A stretch of DNA of 64,000 nucleotides from G965203045 sp965203045 (GCA_965203045.1 OZ241850.1:1302001-1366000), one strand, 5' to 3'. Positions 36,128-46,017 are shown, counted from the stretch's first letter. Notes: generated from the letters alone by a model not told the origin. Numbers and translations are program-made.

Positions 36128-37650
36128 AGTCTATTTATCGCTTGCTACAAATTATGCGCGTTATCATTCGTTATCGTCTAAGCGATTTGTTGTTAAATGC
36201 AATAAAATTACCTGTATTAAAACCACTAGTTTATCTAACTCCATGGCGTTATCTGCCGTGTGCTTATAAATCGCAAGCGGTACGTATTCGTCTAGCTTTA
36301 GAGGGTTTGGGCGCTATTTTCATTAAATTTGGACAAACTCTATCAACAAGGCGAGATTTATTACCAGCAGATGTTGGAGATGAATTAGCCAAACTACAAG
36401 ACACCTGCCCGCCTTTTGATGGCGAGTTAGCAGCACAAATGATAGAGGTTTCTCTGGGTAAAAAACTAGAGGAAATATTTGTCTTTTTTGATAAAAAACC
36501 ATTAGCATCAGCATCTATCTCCCAAGTTCACAGTGCTAGAACTCTAGATGGGCAGGAAGTAGTAGTAAAGGTGTTGCGTCCTAATATAAGAGCTCATGTT
36601 AAAAAAGACTTAAACTTGCTTGCTAGTATTGCTAAATTGATTCATCGCCACAAGCCATTACTAAGAGCACCGGAGGCAGTGATGGAATTAGCGCGTATTT
36701 TGCATTATGAATTAGATATGCTTCAAGAAGCGGCTAATACTGACAGATTACGCAGAAATTTTACCAATTCTGAATTATTGTATGTGCCTAAAGTCTATTG
36801 GCATCTCACTACTAAGCAAGTTTTGGTATCTGAGCGCATTTATGGAACACCTATTAATGATATTGCTGGCTTGAAAGTAAAAAATATTGACTTGAAAACC
36901 TTAGCAGAAAATGGGGTTATTATTTTCTTTAAGCAAGTTTTTGAACACAATTTTTTTCATGCAGATATGCATCCGGGTAATATTTTTGTCAGCAATAGCG
37001 GTAAGTATAATGGGGTTGATTTTGGTATTATGGGCACATTGCCCGAAGCGGACCTGCACCATTTATCTGAGAGTTTTTTAGGTTTTTTCAACGGTGATTA
37101 TAAACGTATTGCTAAGGCCTATTTGCAAGTGGGCTATATTCGTTCTGATATTGACCTAAATGCTTTTGAAAACTCTATTGCTAGTGTATGTATTCCTCTA
37201 TTAGAGAAACCGTTAAGTGAGATTTCTTTTGGTAAAGTGCTTTTGAGTTTGTTAGAGGAGGCAAAACATTTTCAAATAGAAGTTCAACCACAACTATTAT
37301 TACTGGATAAAACCTTATTAAATATTGAAGGTTTGGGAAGGCAGTTATATCCTCAATTAGACTTATGGGCAACTGCGAAACCATTTTTAGAAAATCTAAG
37401 CAGGCAAAAATTTAAGCCTAAAACTGTGTATCAAAACTTAAAGCAATATGCGCCTGAGTGGTTATCCACTTTACCAAGATTACCGCAAATGAGTAGAACC
37501 CTAGTCAAAGAATTAGCAGACAACAGCCATAACCAAAGGCGACAAATTAAACAATTAACTCAATTACAACAAAGCTTTAATCAACAAAAGCAGTATAATA
37601 AATTATTACTAATCTTAGTTTTTATAATAGTGGCGTTACTTTTTAATTGA
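36124..37650 (+). CDS. ubiB: UbiB atypical kinase/ATPase for ubiquinone synthesis
   Basis: 508-residue ABC1/ADCK-type protein. UbiB is an ATPase that helps deliver membrane-bound quinone precursors. Visible are IKFGQTLSTRRDLLP (KxGQ motif, about 65-80), PLASASISQVHSA (the Ala-rich nucleotide loop), EVVVKVLRPNI, the HADMHPGNIFV catalytic loop and the DFGIMG metal site. A C-terminal hydrophobic helix (about 490-507) anchors it. Standard length; last gene of the ubi operon. Confidence 0.96.
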   Translation: MKSIYRLLQIMRVIIRYRLSDLLLNAIKLPVLKPLVYLTPWRYLPCAYKSQAVRIRLALEGLGAIFIKFGQTLSTRRDLLPADVGDELAKLQDTCPPFDGELAAQMIEVSLGKKLEEIFVFFDKKPLASASISQVHSARTLDGQEVVVKVLRPNIRAHVKKDLNLLASIAKLIHRHKPLLRAPEAVMELARILHYELDMLQEAANTDRLRRNFTNSELLYVPKVYWHLTTKQVLVSERIYGTPINDIAGLKVKNIDLKTLAENGVIIFFKQVFEHNFFHADMHPGNIFVSNSGKYNGVDFGIMGTLPEADLHHLSESFLGFFNGDYKRIAKAYLQVGYIRSDIDLNAFENSIASVCIPLLEKPLSEISFGKVLLSLLEEAKHFQIEVQPQLLLLDKTLLNIEGLGRQLYPQLDLWATAKPFLENLSRQKFKPKTVYQNLKQYAPEWLSTLPRLPQMSRTLVKELADNSHNQRRQIKQLTQLQQSFNQQKQYNKLLLILVFIIVALLFN

Positions 37651-37666
37651 AGTATATAGTATGTTA

Positions 37667-38575
37667 TTAGATATTAAAATATCGTTTAGCCTTTTTAGTG
37701 TCAGTTTGGATTTGTGATTTTAAGGCAGTTAGGTCGGTAAATTTTTGTTCATCACGTATTTTTTTTAAAAAAAACACTCGCACTTTTTGCTGATAGATAA
37801 TTTTATTAAAATCAAACAAAAAAACCTCAAGTAAAACTTCTCCACCATCAATGGTGGGTCTGGTGCCGATATTGGCAACACCGTTATATTGTCTGTTTTG
37901 CCAGTTAACTTGAACTACAAAGACTCCTAAAATTGGGCTTGTACCTTTGATGTTAATATTAATCGTTGGAAAACCAATAGCTCTACCTTGTTGCCTGCCA
38001 CGGGCTACTTTACCACTAATACTAAATTTTCTATACAACAATTGATTAGCGCTGGTGATATCACCATTTTTAAGCAGCTGCCTAATATAAGAACTACTAA
38101 CACGTTTGTTTTTGTATAAAATACTATTTAATTGATGTAGCTGATAATGGTATTTTGTTCCAAGTTTTTGCAGTAATGTGGCATTACCACCGCGATTTTT
38201 ACCAAACACAAAATCATCACCAATTAATAGATGTTTTATATTTAATACTTTTAATAAAATCTCGGTAATAAAATTCTCCGCACTCATATTAGCTAGTTTT
38301 TTATCAAAATGAAGCAATATAAAAGTCTCTATTTGAAGCTTTTTTAGTTGTAAAAATTTATCTCTAAAACTACTGATTTTAATGGTTGTTTTTGCAAAAA
38401 ATTCATTAGGTGTAGGTTGAAATGACATTACTACACTTGGTAATTTATATAATTTTGCTAGACGCGTTAATTCTGTTAACAAAGCATGATGACCGAGGTG
38501 AATACCATCAAAACTACCAATTGTCAATACACAAGGTCTAGCATTATAATCGCTTAGATGTCTAACAATTCTCAT
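37667..38575 (-). CDS. ribF: Bifunctional riboflavin kinase/FAD synthetase
   Basis: Makes FMN and FAD. 302 residues. The N-terminal adenylyltransferase domain starts LTIGSFDGIHLGHHALL (about 17-33, with the nucleotidyl-transfer HxGH) and has LLIGDDFVFGKNRGG. The C-terminal flavokinase domain has GRAIGFPTININ (about 200-211), GVANIGTRPTIDGG and EVFLFDF. Two bp from the downstream end of the thioesterase gene, same strand. Confidence 0.96.
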   Translation of the reverse strand: MRIVRHLSDYNARPCVLTIGSFDGIHLGHHALLTELTRLAKLYKLPSVVMSFQPTPNEFFAKTTIKISSFRDKFLQLKKLQIETFILLHFDKKLANMSAENFITEILLKVLNIKHLLIGDDFVFGKNRGGNATLLQKLGTKYHYQLHQLNSILYKNKRVSSSYIRQLLKNGDITSANQLLYRKFSISGKVARGRQQGRAIGFPTININIKGTSPILGVFVVQVNWQNRQYNGVANIGTRPTIDGGEVLLEVFLFDFNKIIYQQKVRVFFLKKIRDEQKFTDLTALKSQIQTDTKKAKRYFNI

Positions 38576-38577
38576 AA

Positions 38578-38973
38578 CTAATCATTTTTTAAGTATTGTT
38601 TGATTTCATCAAGCATAAAGGGCTTGTTATTTTTATCAATAGCAGTAGCGGTAATAGTAGCGTTTAGCATTAGTTTATCTTCGCAGTACAAGTTTTGTTG
38701 GAGCATGAATTTTAGTTTGGATATCGATTTTATTTTGGTATTAACAAAAAATTTATCGCAGGATTTAAGAGGGTTTTTGTAATTAAGTTGTGCTTTTACC
38801 ACCACCAGATTTATACTTTGTTTTATCAGTTTAGCAAAGTTAATTTGTTTGTTTAGTAAAAATTCGTGGCGCGCGTGTTCAAGGTAGTTCATATAGGTGG
38901 CATTATTCACTATACCTTGGGCATCACACTCATAATCTCTAACTTTAAAATAGGTTTTATGCTCTGACTTCAT
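38578..38973 (-). CDS. YbgC/4HBT-family acyl-CoA thioesterase
   Basis: 131-residue hot-dog-fold thioesterase. The catalytic-loop motif is VRDYECDAQGIVNNATYMNYLEHAR (first half VRDYECDAQGIVNN at about 11-24), with Asp in the usual active-site place. It resembles 4-hydroxybenzoyl-CoA thioesterase-like enzymes; the acyl substrate is unknown. It is not next to tol-pal genes, so it need not be the Tol-associated YbgC. Overlaps mpl by 4 bp. Confidence 0.85.
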   Translation of the reverse strand: MKSEHKTYFKVRDYECDAQGIVNNATYMNYLEHARHEFLLNKQINFAKLIKQSINLVVVKAQLNYKNPLKSCDKFFVNTKIKSISKLKFMLQQNLYCEDKLMLNATITATAIDKNNKPFMLDEIKQYLKND

Positions 38974-40283
38974 ACCAATTTATCAATTAGTTTTTGATGG
39001 ATACCATCGAAATTGCGGTTAGACATAATGATAATATGCTGTTTTTTAACCATTAAACATTGTTCTATAATATCGTTGATGTTGTTAAAAATCTCTATTG
39101 GTTTATTGCTAATAAGCGCTGTTAATTTAGCGCTAGTATCATTATTTTTGCTATAAATATAAACTCTATCAGCATTACTAAAAGCATCAATTAGGTTTGT
39201 GGTATGAATGCCTCGGGACATAGTATTAGAACCAAGCTCAACAACAGCGGTGATATGTGTTGCGCCTACCTTATTCCTTAAAGCGCTGATGGTTGCGCTA
39301 ATTGCAGTCGGATGGTGGGCAAAATCATCATAAATAGTGATGTTGCCACTATTATAAATTGTTTCTAAGCGCCGTTTGATATTTTTAAATTGCTGCAAGG
39401 CTGCAATACTCACCTCCAAACTAATATCAATGTGTTTAGCAGCAGTTAAGGCGCTAATGGCATTGTGAGCATTGTGCTTACCAAGTAGTTGCCAAGACAG
39501 TGATAGTTTATTATTAACAACAAAACTTGAACCATTGTTATTGGCATTAACTAGCGGTGTGTTGATAGTTTTAGTTTTTGACCAACAACCTTTATCAATC
39601 ACTGTTTGGATACTTGGCGAATTTTGTGGATAAATAATAAGTCCATTACTTGGAATTATTCTCAATAAATGAGCAAATTGCTTTTGAATATCAGCCAAAC
39701 TATCAAAAATGTCAGCATGGTCAAATTCTAAATTATTTATCACTAAAGTTTTGGGTCGGTAGTGGATAAACTTAGAACGTTTATCAAAAAAAGCGCTATC
39801 GTATTCATCAGCTTCAATTACAAAAAACTCAGAATTTGTTAATCGCGCACAACGAGCAAAATCATTCATTACCCCACCAACTAAATAACTTGGATTAAGC
39901 CCAGCACGCTCTAATATGTGTACTAGCATCGCTGTGGTTGTAGTTTTGCCATGTGTGCCAGCGATGGCGAGCACCCATTTATTTTTTAGCACATTTTCAC
40001 CTAACCACTGAGGTCCAGAGGTATAAGGCAGATTGTTATCTAGAATATATTCAACACAAGCATTGCCTCTTGATAGAGCATTACCAATAATAAACAAATC
40101 GGCATTTGGCAAATTTGCGCTAGTATAACCTTCATTATAATCAATGTTATTAGCGCTTAATTGTTCACTCATTGGAGCATAAATACCAGCATCAACACCG
40201 CTTACTTTATAACCTAATTGCTTGGCAATAACAGCAATACCGCTCATAAAAACCCCAGCGATACCCAAGATATGGATGTGCAT
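38970..40283 (-). CDS. mpl: UDP-MurNAc:tripeptide ligase Mpl (murein recycling)
   Basis: Attaches recycled L-Ala-gamma-D-Glu-meso-DAP to UDP-MurNAc. 437 residues, Mur-ligase family. The N-terminal Rossmann-like domain starts MHIHILGIAGVFMSGIAVIA. The ATP loop is IAGTHGKTTTTAML (about 107-120). The central FVIEADEYDSAFFDKRSKF and DFAHHPTAI blocks are typical of Mpl and MurC. Length and the HYRPKTLVINNLEFDHADIF block favour Mpl. Overlaps the msrB stop by one base. Confidence 0.94.
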   Translation of the reverse strand: MHIHILGIAGVFMSGIAVIAKQLGYKVSGVDAGIYAPMSEQLSANNIDYNEGYTSANLPNADLFIIGNALSRGNACVEYILDNNLPYTSGPQWLGENVLKNKWVLAIAGTHGKTTTTAMLVHILERAGLNPSYLVGGVMNDFARCARLTNSEFFVIEADEYDSAFFDKRSKFIHYRPKTLVINNLEFDHADIFDSLADIQKQFAHLLRIIPSNGLIIYPQNSPSIQTVIDKGCWSKTKTINTPLVNANNNGSSFVVNNKLSLSWQLLGKHNAHNAISALTAAKHIDISLEVSIAALQQFKNIKRRLETIYNSGNITIYDDFAHHPTAISATISALRNKVGATHITAVVELGSNTMSRGIHTTNLIDAFSNADRVYIYSKNNDTSAKLTALISNKPIEIFNNINDIIEQCLMVKKQHIIIMSNRNFDGIHQKLIDKLV

Positions 40284-40642
40284 TATTTTTGTGGATTGAA
40301 ATCTAGAGAATTGGAGTTAATACAATAACGTTTACCAGTAGTAGTTGGACCATCATTAAAAATATGCCCTAAGTGAGCATCACAGTTGTTGCATTTGACC
40401 TCAGTGCGTGTCATACCATAACTACTGTCTTCTATGTATTTAATAGCTTTATCAATTGATTTATCAAAACTGGGCCAGCCGCTACCTGAGTCAAATTTGG
40501 TATTAGAGTGGAATAATTTTGCACTGCAACAAATACAAACATAGTCTCCAGTGTCTTTATGATGTAAAAACTTGCCACTAAATGGCGCCTCAGTTGCTCC
40601 TTTTTGAGTGATGTTATATTGCGCTTTGGTTAAATGTTTCAT
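40283..40642 (-). CDS. msrB: Peptide-methionine (R)-S-oxide reductase MsrB
   Basis: Reduces the R-epimer of methionine sulfoxide with thioredoxin. 119 residues. The zinc ligands are the CICC and CNNC pairs, FDSGSGWPSF is the substrate pocket, and RYCINSNSLDF holds the catalytic Cys. No signal peptide, so cytoplasmic, which complements the periplasmic MsrP. Divergent from the dienelactone-hydrolase-like gene with 44 bp between starts. Confidence 0.95.
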   Translation of the reverse strand: MKHLTKAQYNITQKGATEAPFSGKFLHHKDTGDYVCICCSAKLFHSNTKFDSGSGWPSFDKSIDKAIKYIEDSSYGMTRTEVKCNNCDAHLGHIFNDGPTTTGKRYCINSNSLDFNPQK

Positions 40643-40686
40643 TCTTATATTGGAAGTTACTGTATTATTGCTGATTATAATTTATT

Positions 40687-41562
40687 ATGCTTACGAAAAT
40701 CATTATTTTAATACTATTATTGCCAAGTCTGGTTGTTGCTAACCATGAGTTATGGGTTAAAACTACCTATCCGCAAGATATTGAGAAAAAGTGGTGGGAT
40801 GAGAATTGGTGGCAAGAGGGCAAACTTAGCGCTGTTAAAAATTATCAGGTTGAAATCAAAGAAGCTAATTACAAAAGTGGTAATAATGAAATTAGCGCTC
40901 TTGTGTTGCGCCCTAAAAAAGTAGGCAAATATCCTGCTGTTATATTCCAACACGGCCGTCGTGGTTTAGATGAATTAGTTATAGGTATTGCTAAACGTTT
41001 AGCAGCCAGAGGCTTCGTAGTATTAGCACCAGATTTGTATAGTAGTCATTTTATAGAAGCATTGCCGCTAACACATGATTATAAAATTGAAAAAGATGCG
41101 GCAAAAGCTATTGAGGTATTGCTTGATAGAGATGATATTTCTAGTAAAAAAGCTTGTGTTATTTCGCATACTCGCGGTGGTTATTACACCTTAAAAGCGC
41201 TAACAACTCACAAAATGCAAAAGTATGTAGCCTGTTATGGTTCTACTTACCCCCATTGGCAAGACCCCAACGCCCCTGAACCACTACAAGTATATCAATA
41301 TGCTTCTGAGGTGGATGAGCTCAGAGTCCCGGTGCTGGTGATGCTTGGTGAACATGAACAATACCAACGTGTTAGGTCTGTTACCACTGCTATCAATTCC
41401 CTAAAACAACAAGGCAAAGATGCCACTCTTATTGTCTATCCTGGTGTTGGTAGAGGCTTTGACTTCCGCGGGCCACAAATTCGCACCTTTGCTGATGACC
41501 TTGCCAGTAAAGATGCGGTGCAACGTTTTGCTAATTTTATTAACAAACACTTAAAACGCTGA
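40687..41562 (+). CDS. Exported dienelactone-hydrolase-like protein lacking the catalytic triad
   Basis: 291-residue alpha/beta-hydrolase of the dienelactone hydrolase type, with a signal peptide (MLTKIIILILLLPSLVVA) that places it in the periplasm. The fold is clear: YPAVIFQHGRRG (about 82-93), GFVVLAPDLY and DVQ-like C-terminal segments. All three catalytic positions are altered: the nucleophile elbow reads SHTRGG with Thr162 instead of Cys or Ser, the acid loop reads GEHEQY with Glu224 near the expected Asp, and the usual GHGFDF histidine is Arg256 in GRGFDF. Probably a binding or scaffold protein; residual catalysis is not excluded. Confidence 0.85.
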   Translation: MLTKIIILILLLPSLVVANHELWVKTTYPQDIEKKWWDENWWQEGKLSAVKNYQVEIKEANYKSGNNEISALVLRPKKVGKYPAVIFQHGRRGLDELVIGIAKRLAARGFVVLAPDLYSSHFIEALPLTHDYKIEKDAAKAIEVLLDRDDISSKKACVISHTRGGYYTLKALTTHKMQKYVACYGSTYPHWQDPNAPEPLQVYQYASEVDELRVPVLVMLGEHEQYQRVRSVTTAINSLKQQGKDATLIVYPGVGRGFDFRGPQIRTFADDLASKDAVQRFANFINKHLKR

Positions 41563-41601
41563 GAACAACCATAGATGAGTGTTGCTTTTATAATACAATT
41601 A

Positions 41602-44166
41602 TTAACTACTAGCAATGTTTTTTAGTGAAATTTGCATCTCTTGTTGATAGTATTTTAGTTGGTCAAAGTTTAGGTATTGGTAGATATTAGTGTGCTTGAT
41701 GTTGATAGTTGCCATAAATTGTTGGTATTGCTCAATATTAGGTAAACGTCCGAGTTTTGCAACAATAGCGGTGAGTTCTGCAGAGGCTAGATAGACATTA
41801 GCATCATCCCCTAAGCGATTGGGGAAATTTCTAGTAGATGTGGATACCACAGTAGCTTTATCTTTTACTCTTGCTTGGTTGCCCATACATAGAGAGCAGC
41901 CCGGGGTTTCTGTGTGCGAGGTAAGACGTTCAAATACTTGATAACTGCCTTCTGCGCGCAATTGGGCTTCGTCCATTCTAGTTGGTGGGGCTATCCATAG
42001 TTCAGTTTTTAATTCATTTTTAGTCAGATCCTTTAAAATACTAGCAGCGGCGCGAAAATGACCAATGTTGAGCATGCATGAACCAATAAATACTTCATCT
42101 ACTTTAACTTTACCAATTTCAGATAAGGTCTTTATATCGTCAGGGTCGTTTGGACAAGCAAGTAGTGGTTCGGTAATTTCATCCAAGTTAATATCAATAG
42201 TGGTATGATATTTAGCATTGCTATCAGCGCGCATTAATTTAGGGTTATCCAACCATTTTTGCATTGCCATAATACGCCTGGCAATGGTTTTTTTATCCTC
42301 ATAGCCTTCGCTAATCATACTGGATAGCAGGGCGATATTAGATTTTAAATATTCTTCAACAGAGGCAGGGTTAAGGGCAATGGTACAGCCATTTGCTGAG
42401 CGTTCTGCTGAGGCATCGGCAAATTCAAATGCTTGTTCTAATTTTAAATCAGCCAAGCCTTCAATTTCTAGCACCCTACCAGAGAAAACATTTTTTTTAG
42501 CTTTTTTATCCACCGTTAATAAACCTTGTTTGAGGGCGGTATAGGGAATGGAATTTACAATATCACGCAGTGTAATTCCATTTTGCAAATTGCCACTAAA
42601 ACGCACCAATACCGATTCTGGCATATCTAGTGGTAAAACCCCTAATGATGCTGCAAACGCTACCAATCCTGACCCAGCGGGAAAACTAATACCAAGTGGA
42701 AAGCGAGTGTGTGAATCACCGCCTGTGCCTACCATATCTGGTAGCAGCATTCGGTTAAGCCATGAATGAATAATACCATCACCGGGACGCAGCGCTACTC
42801 CACCGCGAGTTTGCATAAAATCAGGTAATGAATGGTGTAACTCAACATCAATTGGTTTAGGATAGGCGGCGGTATGGCAAAAGCTCTGCATTACCAAATC
42901 TGCTGAAAAACCTAAACATGCTAACTCTTTGAGTTCATCGCGTGTCATAGCCCCGGTAGTATCTTGCGAACCTACAGTAGACATTCTAGGCTCGCAATAA
43001 GTCCCTGGGCGAATACCGCGCACACCACAAGCTTTGCCCACTATTTTTTGGGCTAGGGTAAAACCAATATTATCATCACCTTGGGGGTCATCAGGACGGA
43101 TAAAAATATCATTAATGGGCAGATTTAAATCTTGGCAAGTTTTATCGGTTAAACCTCTGCCAATAATAAGTGGAATGCGACCGCCAGCACGTACTTCATC
43201 GGCTAAAACATTTGGCGATAATTTGAATTTAGACAGAGTCTTGCCATTATTATCAGTAATAATACCTGTAAATGGATGGATGCTCACTTCATCTCCCATC
43301 TCTAATTTAGATACATCACATTCAATCGGCAAAGCGCCAGAATCTTGGGCGGTATTGAAAAAAATAGGTGATATTATGCCACCTAAAATAATACTGCCAC
43401 TGTGTTTATTAGGCACATAAGGAATTTTATTCCCTAAATGCCAAAGCAGCGAATTAATAGCTGATTTGCGTGATGAACCAGTGCCAACTACATCACCAAC
43501 AAATACTAGCGGCAAACCTTTTTTTTTGAGTTTATTGATAGTTTGTAAGGGTTTTTGCATTTTTTTAACCAACATTGACTGGGCGTGTAGAGGTATATCT
43601 GGTCGCGACCATGCTTGTGGTCCTGGTGATAGGTCATCGGTGGTAATCTCGCCTTCTGAGCGAAACACTACACATTTAATCTTATTTGCCAAAGGAGGCT
43701 TGTTACTAAACCAAGTTGCATTTGCCCAATTATCAACAACTTGTTTGGCAAAAATATTGCTATTTGCAAGCTCTAGAATTGTTTGATAAGACTCATAAAT
43801 GAGTAAAGTGTTTGATAGGGCATTAGCAGCCATTTGGGCGGTTTGTGGATTATTTAGTAAATCAATCAAAGGGCTAATGTTATAACCGCCAAGCATAGTG
43901 CCAAGTAAAAAAGTAGCCTGCTTAGCATCAATAGCAGAACATACTTGTTCACCTTTGGCAACACTTGCTAGAAAACTAGCTTTTACAAATGCGGCTTCAT
44001 CTACTCCAGCTGGGGTGCGGTGGGTCAATAAATCTAGGTAAAAATCCACATCTTTGTCACTGGTAAGATTATCTACTACCGCCTTAGTTTGTTTAGCATT
44101 TAGGGGTAGGGGAGGTAAATTTTGGGTTTTTCTTTCTTTTAAATGTGCTAGGTATTTGGTTTTCAT
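41602..44166 (-). CDS. acnB: Bifunctional aconitate hydratase 2
   Basis: Interconverts citrate and isocitrate, and also hydrates 2-methyl-cis-aconitate. 854 residues, near E. coli AcnB (865). The N-terminal HEAT-like domain (1-160) is followed by the swivel domain and the catalytic domains, the AcnB order. Cluster ligands appear in GSCMLNIGHF and TPGCSLCMGNQ. GTGGDSHTRFPLGISFPAGS (about 488-507) is a substrate loop. Divergent from purB. Confidence 0.97.
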   Translation of the reverse strand: MKTKYLAHLKERKTQNLPPLPLNAKQTKAVVDNLTSDKDVDFYLDLLTHRTPAGVDEAAFVKASFLASVAKGEQVCSAIDAKQATFLLGTMLGGYNISPLIDLLNNPQTAQMAANALSNTLLIYESYQTILELANSNIFAKQVVDNWANATWFSNKPPLANKIKCVVFRSEGEITTDDLSPGPQAWSRPDIPLHAQSMLVKKMQKPLQTINKLKKKGLPLVFVGDVVGTGSSRKSAINSLLWHLGNKIPYVPNKHSGSIILGGIISPIFFNTAQDSGALPIECDVSKLEMGDEVSIHPFTGIITDNNGKTLSKFKLSPNVLADEVRAGGRIPLIIGRGLTDKTCQDLNLPINDIFIRPDDPQGDDNIGFTLAQKIVGKACGVRGIRPGTYCEPRMSTVGSQDTTGAMTRDELKELACLGFSADLVMQSFCHTAAYPKPIDVELHHSLPDFMQTRGGVALRPGDGIIHSWLNRMLLPDMVGTGGDSHTRFPLGISFPAGSGLVAFAASLGVLPLDMPESVLVRFSGNLQNGITLRDIVNSIPYTALKQGLLTVDKKAKKNVFSGRVLEIEGLADLKLEQAFEFADASAERSANGCTIALNPASVEEYLKSNIALLSSMISEGYEDKKTIARRIMAMQKWLDNPKLMRADSNAKYHTTIDINLDEITEPLLACPNDPDDIKTLSEIGKVKVDEVFIGSCMLNIGHFRAAASILKDLTKNELKTELWIAPPTRMDEAQLRAEGSYQVFERLTSHTETPGCSLCMGNQARVKDKATVVSTSTRNFPNRLGDDANVYLASAELTAIVAKLGRLPNIEQYQQFMATINIKHTNIYQYLNFDQLKYYQQEMQISLKNIASS

Positions 44167-44183
44167 TTAGATGTTTTTAAAAG

Positions 44184-44189
44184 TATAAT
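44184..44189 (+). promoter_or_regulatory. Possible -10 element for purB
   Basis: TATAAT 31 bp before the preferred purB start, with TTTCAT 17 bp upstream as a partial -35. It lies at the start of the divergent acnB. Confidence 0.4.
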
Positions 44190-44220
44190 GAGGTCATTTT
44201 ATCACTTTTTTTATTTTTTT

Positions 44221-45573
44221 ATGCCAGAACCACTGCTTGCTATTAACCCTATTGATGGGCGTTATAGTTATAAAACTTCTGAATTGCAAAATATTTTTAG
44301 TGAGTTTAGCTTAATTAAATATCGGGTTTTGGTGGAAGTGCGTTATTTTCAAGCCTTGGCTAATTATGATAGTATTGTTGAATTAGCCAAATTTAGTAAG
44401 GAGGAAAATAGCAAATTAGAAAGTATTATAACTAGATTTTCACTAGCAGATGCCAAGGCGATAAAAGCCATTGAAAAAACCACCAATCATGACCTAAAGG
44501 CGGTGGAATATTTTATTAAAGACCAGCTAAAAAGCACTCAATTAGCAGCTAAGAGTGAGTTTGTCCATTTTGCTTGTACCTCAGAGGATATAAATAACAT
44601 CAGTTATGCGCTAATGCTAGTAGACGCTAGAGAAGTTTTATTTAAAAAAATGGAGCAATTACGCAATAGTATTGCCACTTTAGCAGAGAAATACCGAACC
44701 CAGCCATTATTGTCAAGAACTCATGGCCAACCTGCAAGCCCAACTACTATGGGCAAGGAATTTGCTAATGTGGTTGCTAGGCTTGATAGTCAAATTGACC
44801 AATTTAGAAGTGTTGTGATACGGGCTAAACTAAATGGGGCAGTTGGCGCGTTTAATGCTCATATCAGCGCTTATCCTAGCATAAATTGGCAGCAATTTTC
44901 TACTGACTTTATTAAAAGTTTAGGGTTAGAGATAAATCCTCTTACCACTCAAATTGAACCACACGACTACATTGCCCAATACCTTGATGTTCTGCGTAGG
45001 TTTAATACTGTGTTACTTGATTTTAGCTGTGATATTTGGGCCTATATTGCCGCTGGACATTTCAAGCAAAAAACTATTAAAAATGAGGTTGGTTCATCTA
45101 CTATGCCTCACAAAGTCAATCCCATTGATTTTGAAAATGCAGAAGGCAATTTGGGTTTGGCAAATGCTCTTGGTTCACATCTTGCTGCTAAATTGCCCAT
45201 CTCGCGCCTGCAACGCGACCTTAGCGACTCTACTGTGTTACGCAATCTGGGGTTGCCTTGCGCTTATGGTTTAATTGCCTATAAATCAATATTAAACGGC
45301 TTAAATAAACTCACCATTAATGCCACAAGTATTAAAGCTGAGCTAGATAATAATTGGCAAGTACTGGCTGAACCCATTCAAACTGTAATGCGCCGCTATG
45401 GTATTGATAAGCCTTATGAGAAATTAAAAGACCTAACTCGCAACAAAGATATTACTAAAAATACCATTGCCACTTTTATTAAAACCCTAGATATTCCTGA
45501 TGATGCTAAACAAAGATTATTAGAATTAACACCAGAGAATTATTTAGGTAATGCTAGAGAATTTAAGCTATAA
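44221..45573 (+). CDS. purB: Adenylosuccinate lyase
   Basis: Two steps of purine synthesis, releasing fumarate from SAICAR and from adenylosuccinate. About 450 residues from MPEPLLAINPIDGRY. An in-frame ATG 33 bp upstream adds a Phe-rich stretch unlike the family, so the later start is chosen. The key blocks are KTTNHDLKAVEYF (first catalytic His region), SRTHGQPASPTTMGKE and GSSTMPHKVNPIDFENAEG (mobile signature loop, with the catalytic Ser in this region). Divergent from acnB. Confidence 0.97.
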   Translation: MPEPLLAINPIDGRYSYKTSELQNIFSEFSLIKYRVLVEVRYFQALANYDSIVELAKFSKEENSKLESIITRFSLADAKAIKAIEKTTNHDLKAVEYFIKDQLKSTQLAAKSEFVHFACTSEDINNISYALMLVDAREVLFKKMEQLRNSIATLAEKYRTQPLLSRTHGQPASPTTMGKEFANVVARLDSQIDQFRSVVIRAKLNGAVGAFNAHISAYPSINWQQFSTDFIKSLGLEINPLTTQIEPHDYIAQYLDVLRRFNTVLLDFSCDIWAYIAAGHFKQKTIKNEVGSSTMPHKVNPIDFENAEGNLGLANALGSHLAAKLPISRLQRDLSDSTVLRNLGLPCAYGLIAYKSILNGLNKLTINATSIKAELDNNWQVLAEPIQTVMRRYGIDKPYEKLKDLTRNKDITKNTIATFIKTLDIPDDAKQRLLELTPENYLGNAREFKL

Positions 45574-45735
45574 CTTTTAAGTCTCAGGCATTGGTTATAT
45601 AGCATTTAAAGATTAGAGGGCGAGTGGTTGTTTGTTGGAGTGGTTAACTGATTTTCTTGTAAGGCTTATTTTTTACAATAACACAAATAGCAATACTAAA
45701 GATAAACTAGCTGCTATAGCCACCTAATACATAAA

Positions 45736-45924
45736 TTAGCTAACATATTTTTTAAAATTAGCGTCAGTTTTTTGTTTGCCGTCTTCATAACCTGCCGCCC
45801 AATTGTCGGTCATTCTTTGTTCTTCAATTTCGGGGTTACCCAAAAAACCGGCAACCCAGCCCTGAATATAATTGTCATCAACGCCCATCTCCTCCATTTT
45901 TTTTACACTTTCGTAATAAGTCAT
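45736..45924 (-). CDS. Small protein of unknown function
   Basis: 62 residues from ATG at 45924, which follows an AAGGAG-type Shine-Dalgarno at good spacing; a GTG three codons upstream is less well placed. The protein is acidic and rich in Gly and Trp, with QGWVAGFLGNPEIEEQR and WAAGYEDGKQK. No signal peptide, membrane segment or family that I recognise. The coding look and clear ribosome-binding site support a real gene. The neighbouring gap 45574-45735 shows nothing recognisable. Confidence 0.65.
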   Translation of the reverse strand: MTYYESVKKMEEMGVDDNYIQGWVAGFLGNPEIEEQRMTDNWAAGYEDGKQKTDANFKKYVS

Positions 45925-46017
45925 CCCAAACACTCCTTAATTTAAGTTTATAATTCTACGCCAGACTTAAAGACTAATAAAGCGACTGATTATACCCGAT
46001 TTAATTTTTTTGCACGT

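Noticed and set aside
43034..43420. 128-codon plus-strand frame opposite acnB
   Set aside because: Antisense shadow of a conserved gene, low-complexity translation, no family motif.
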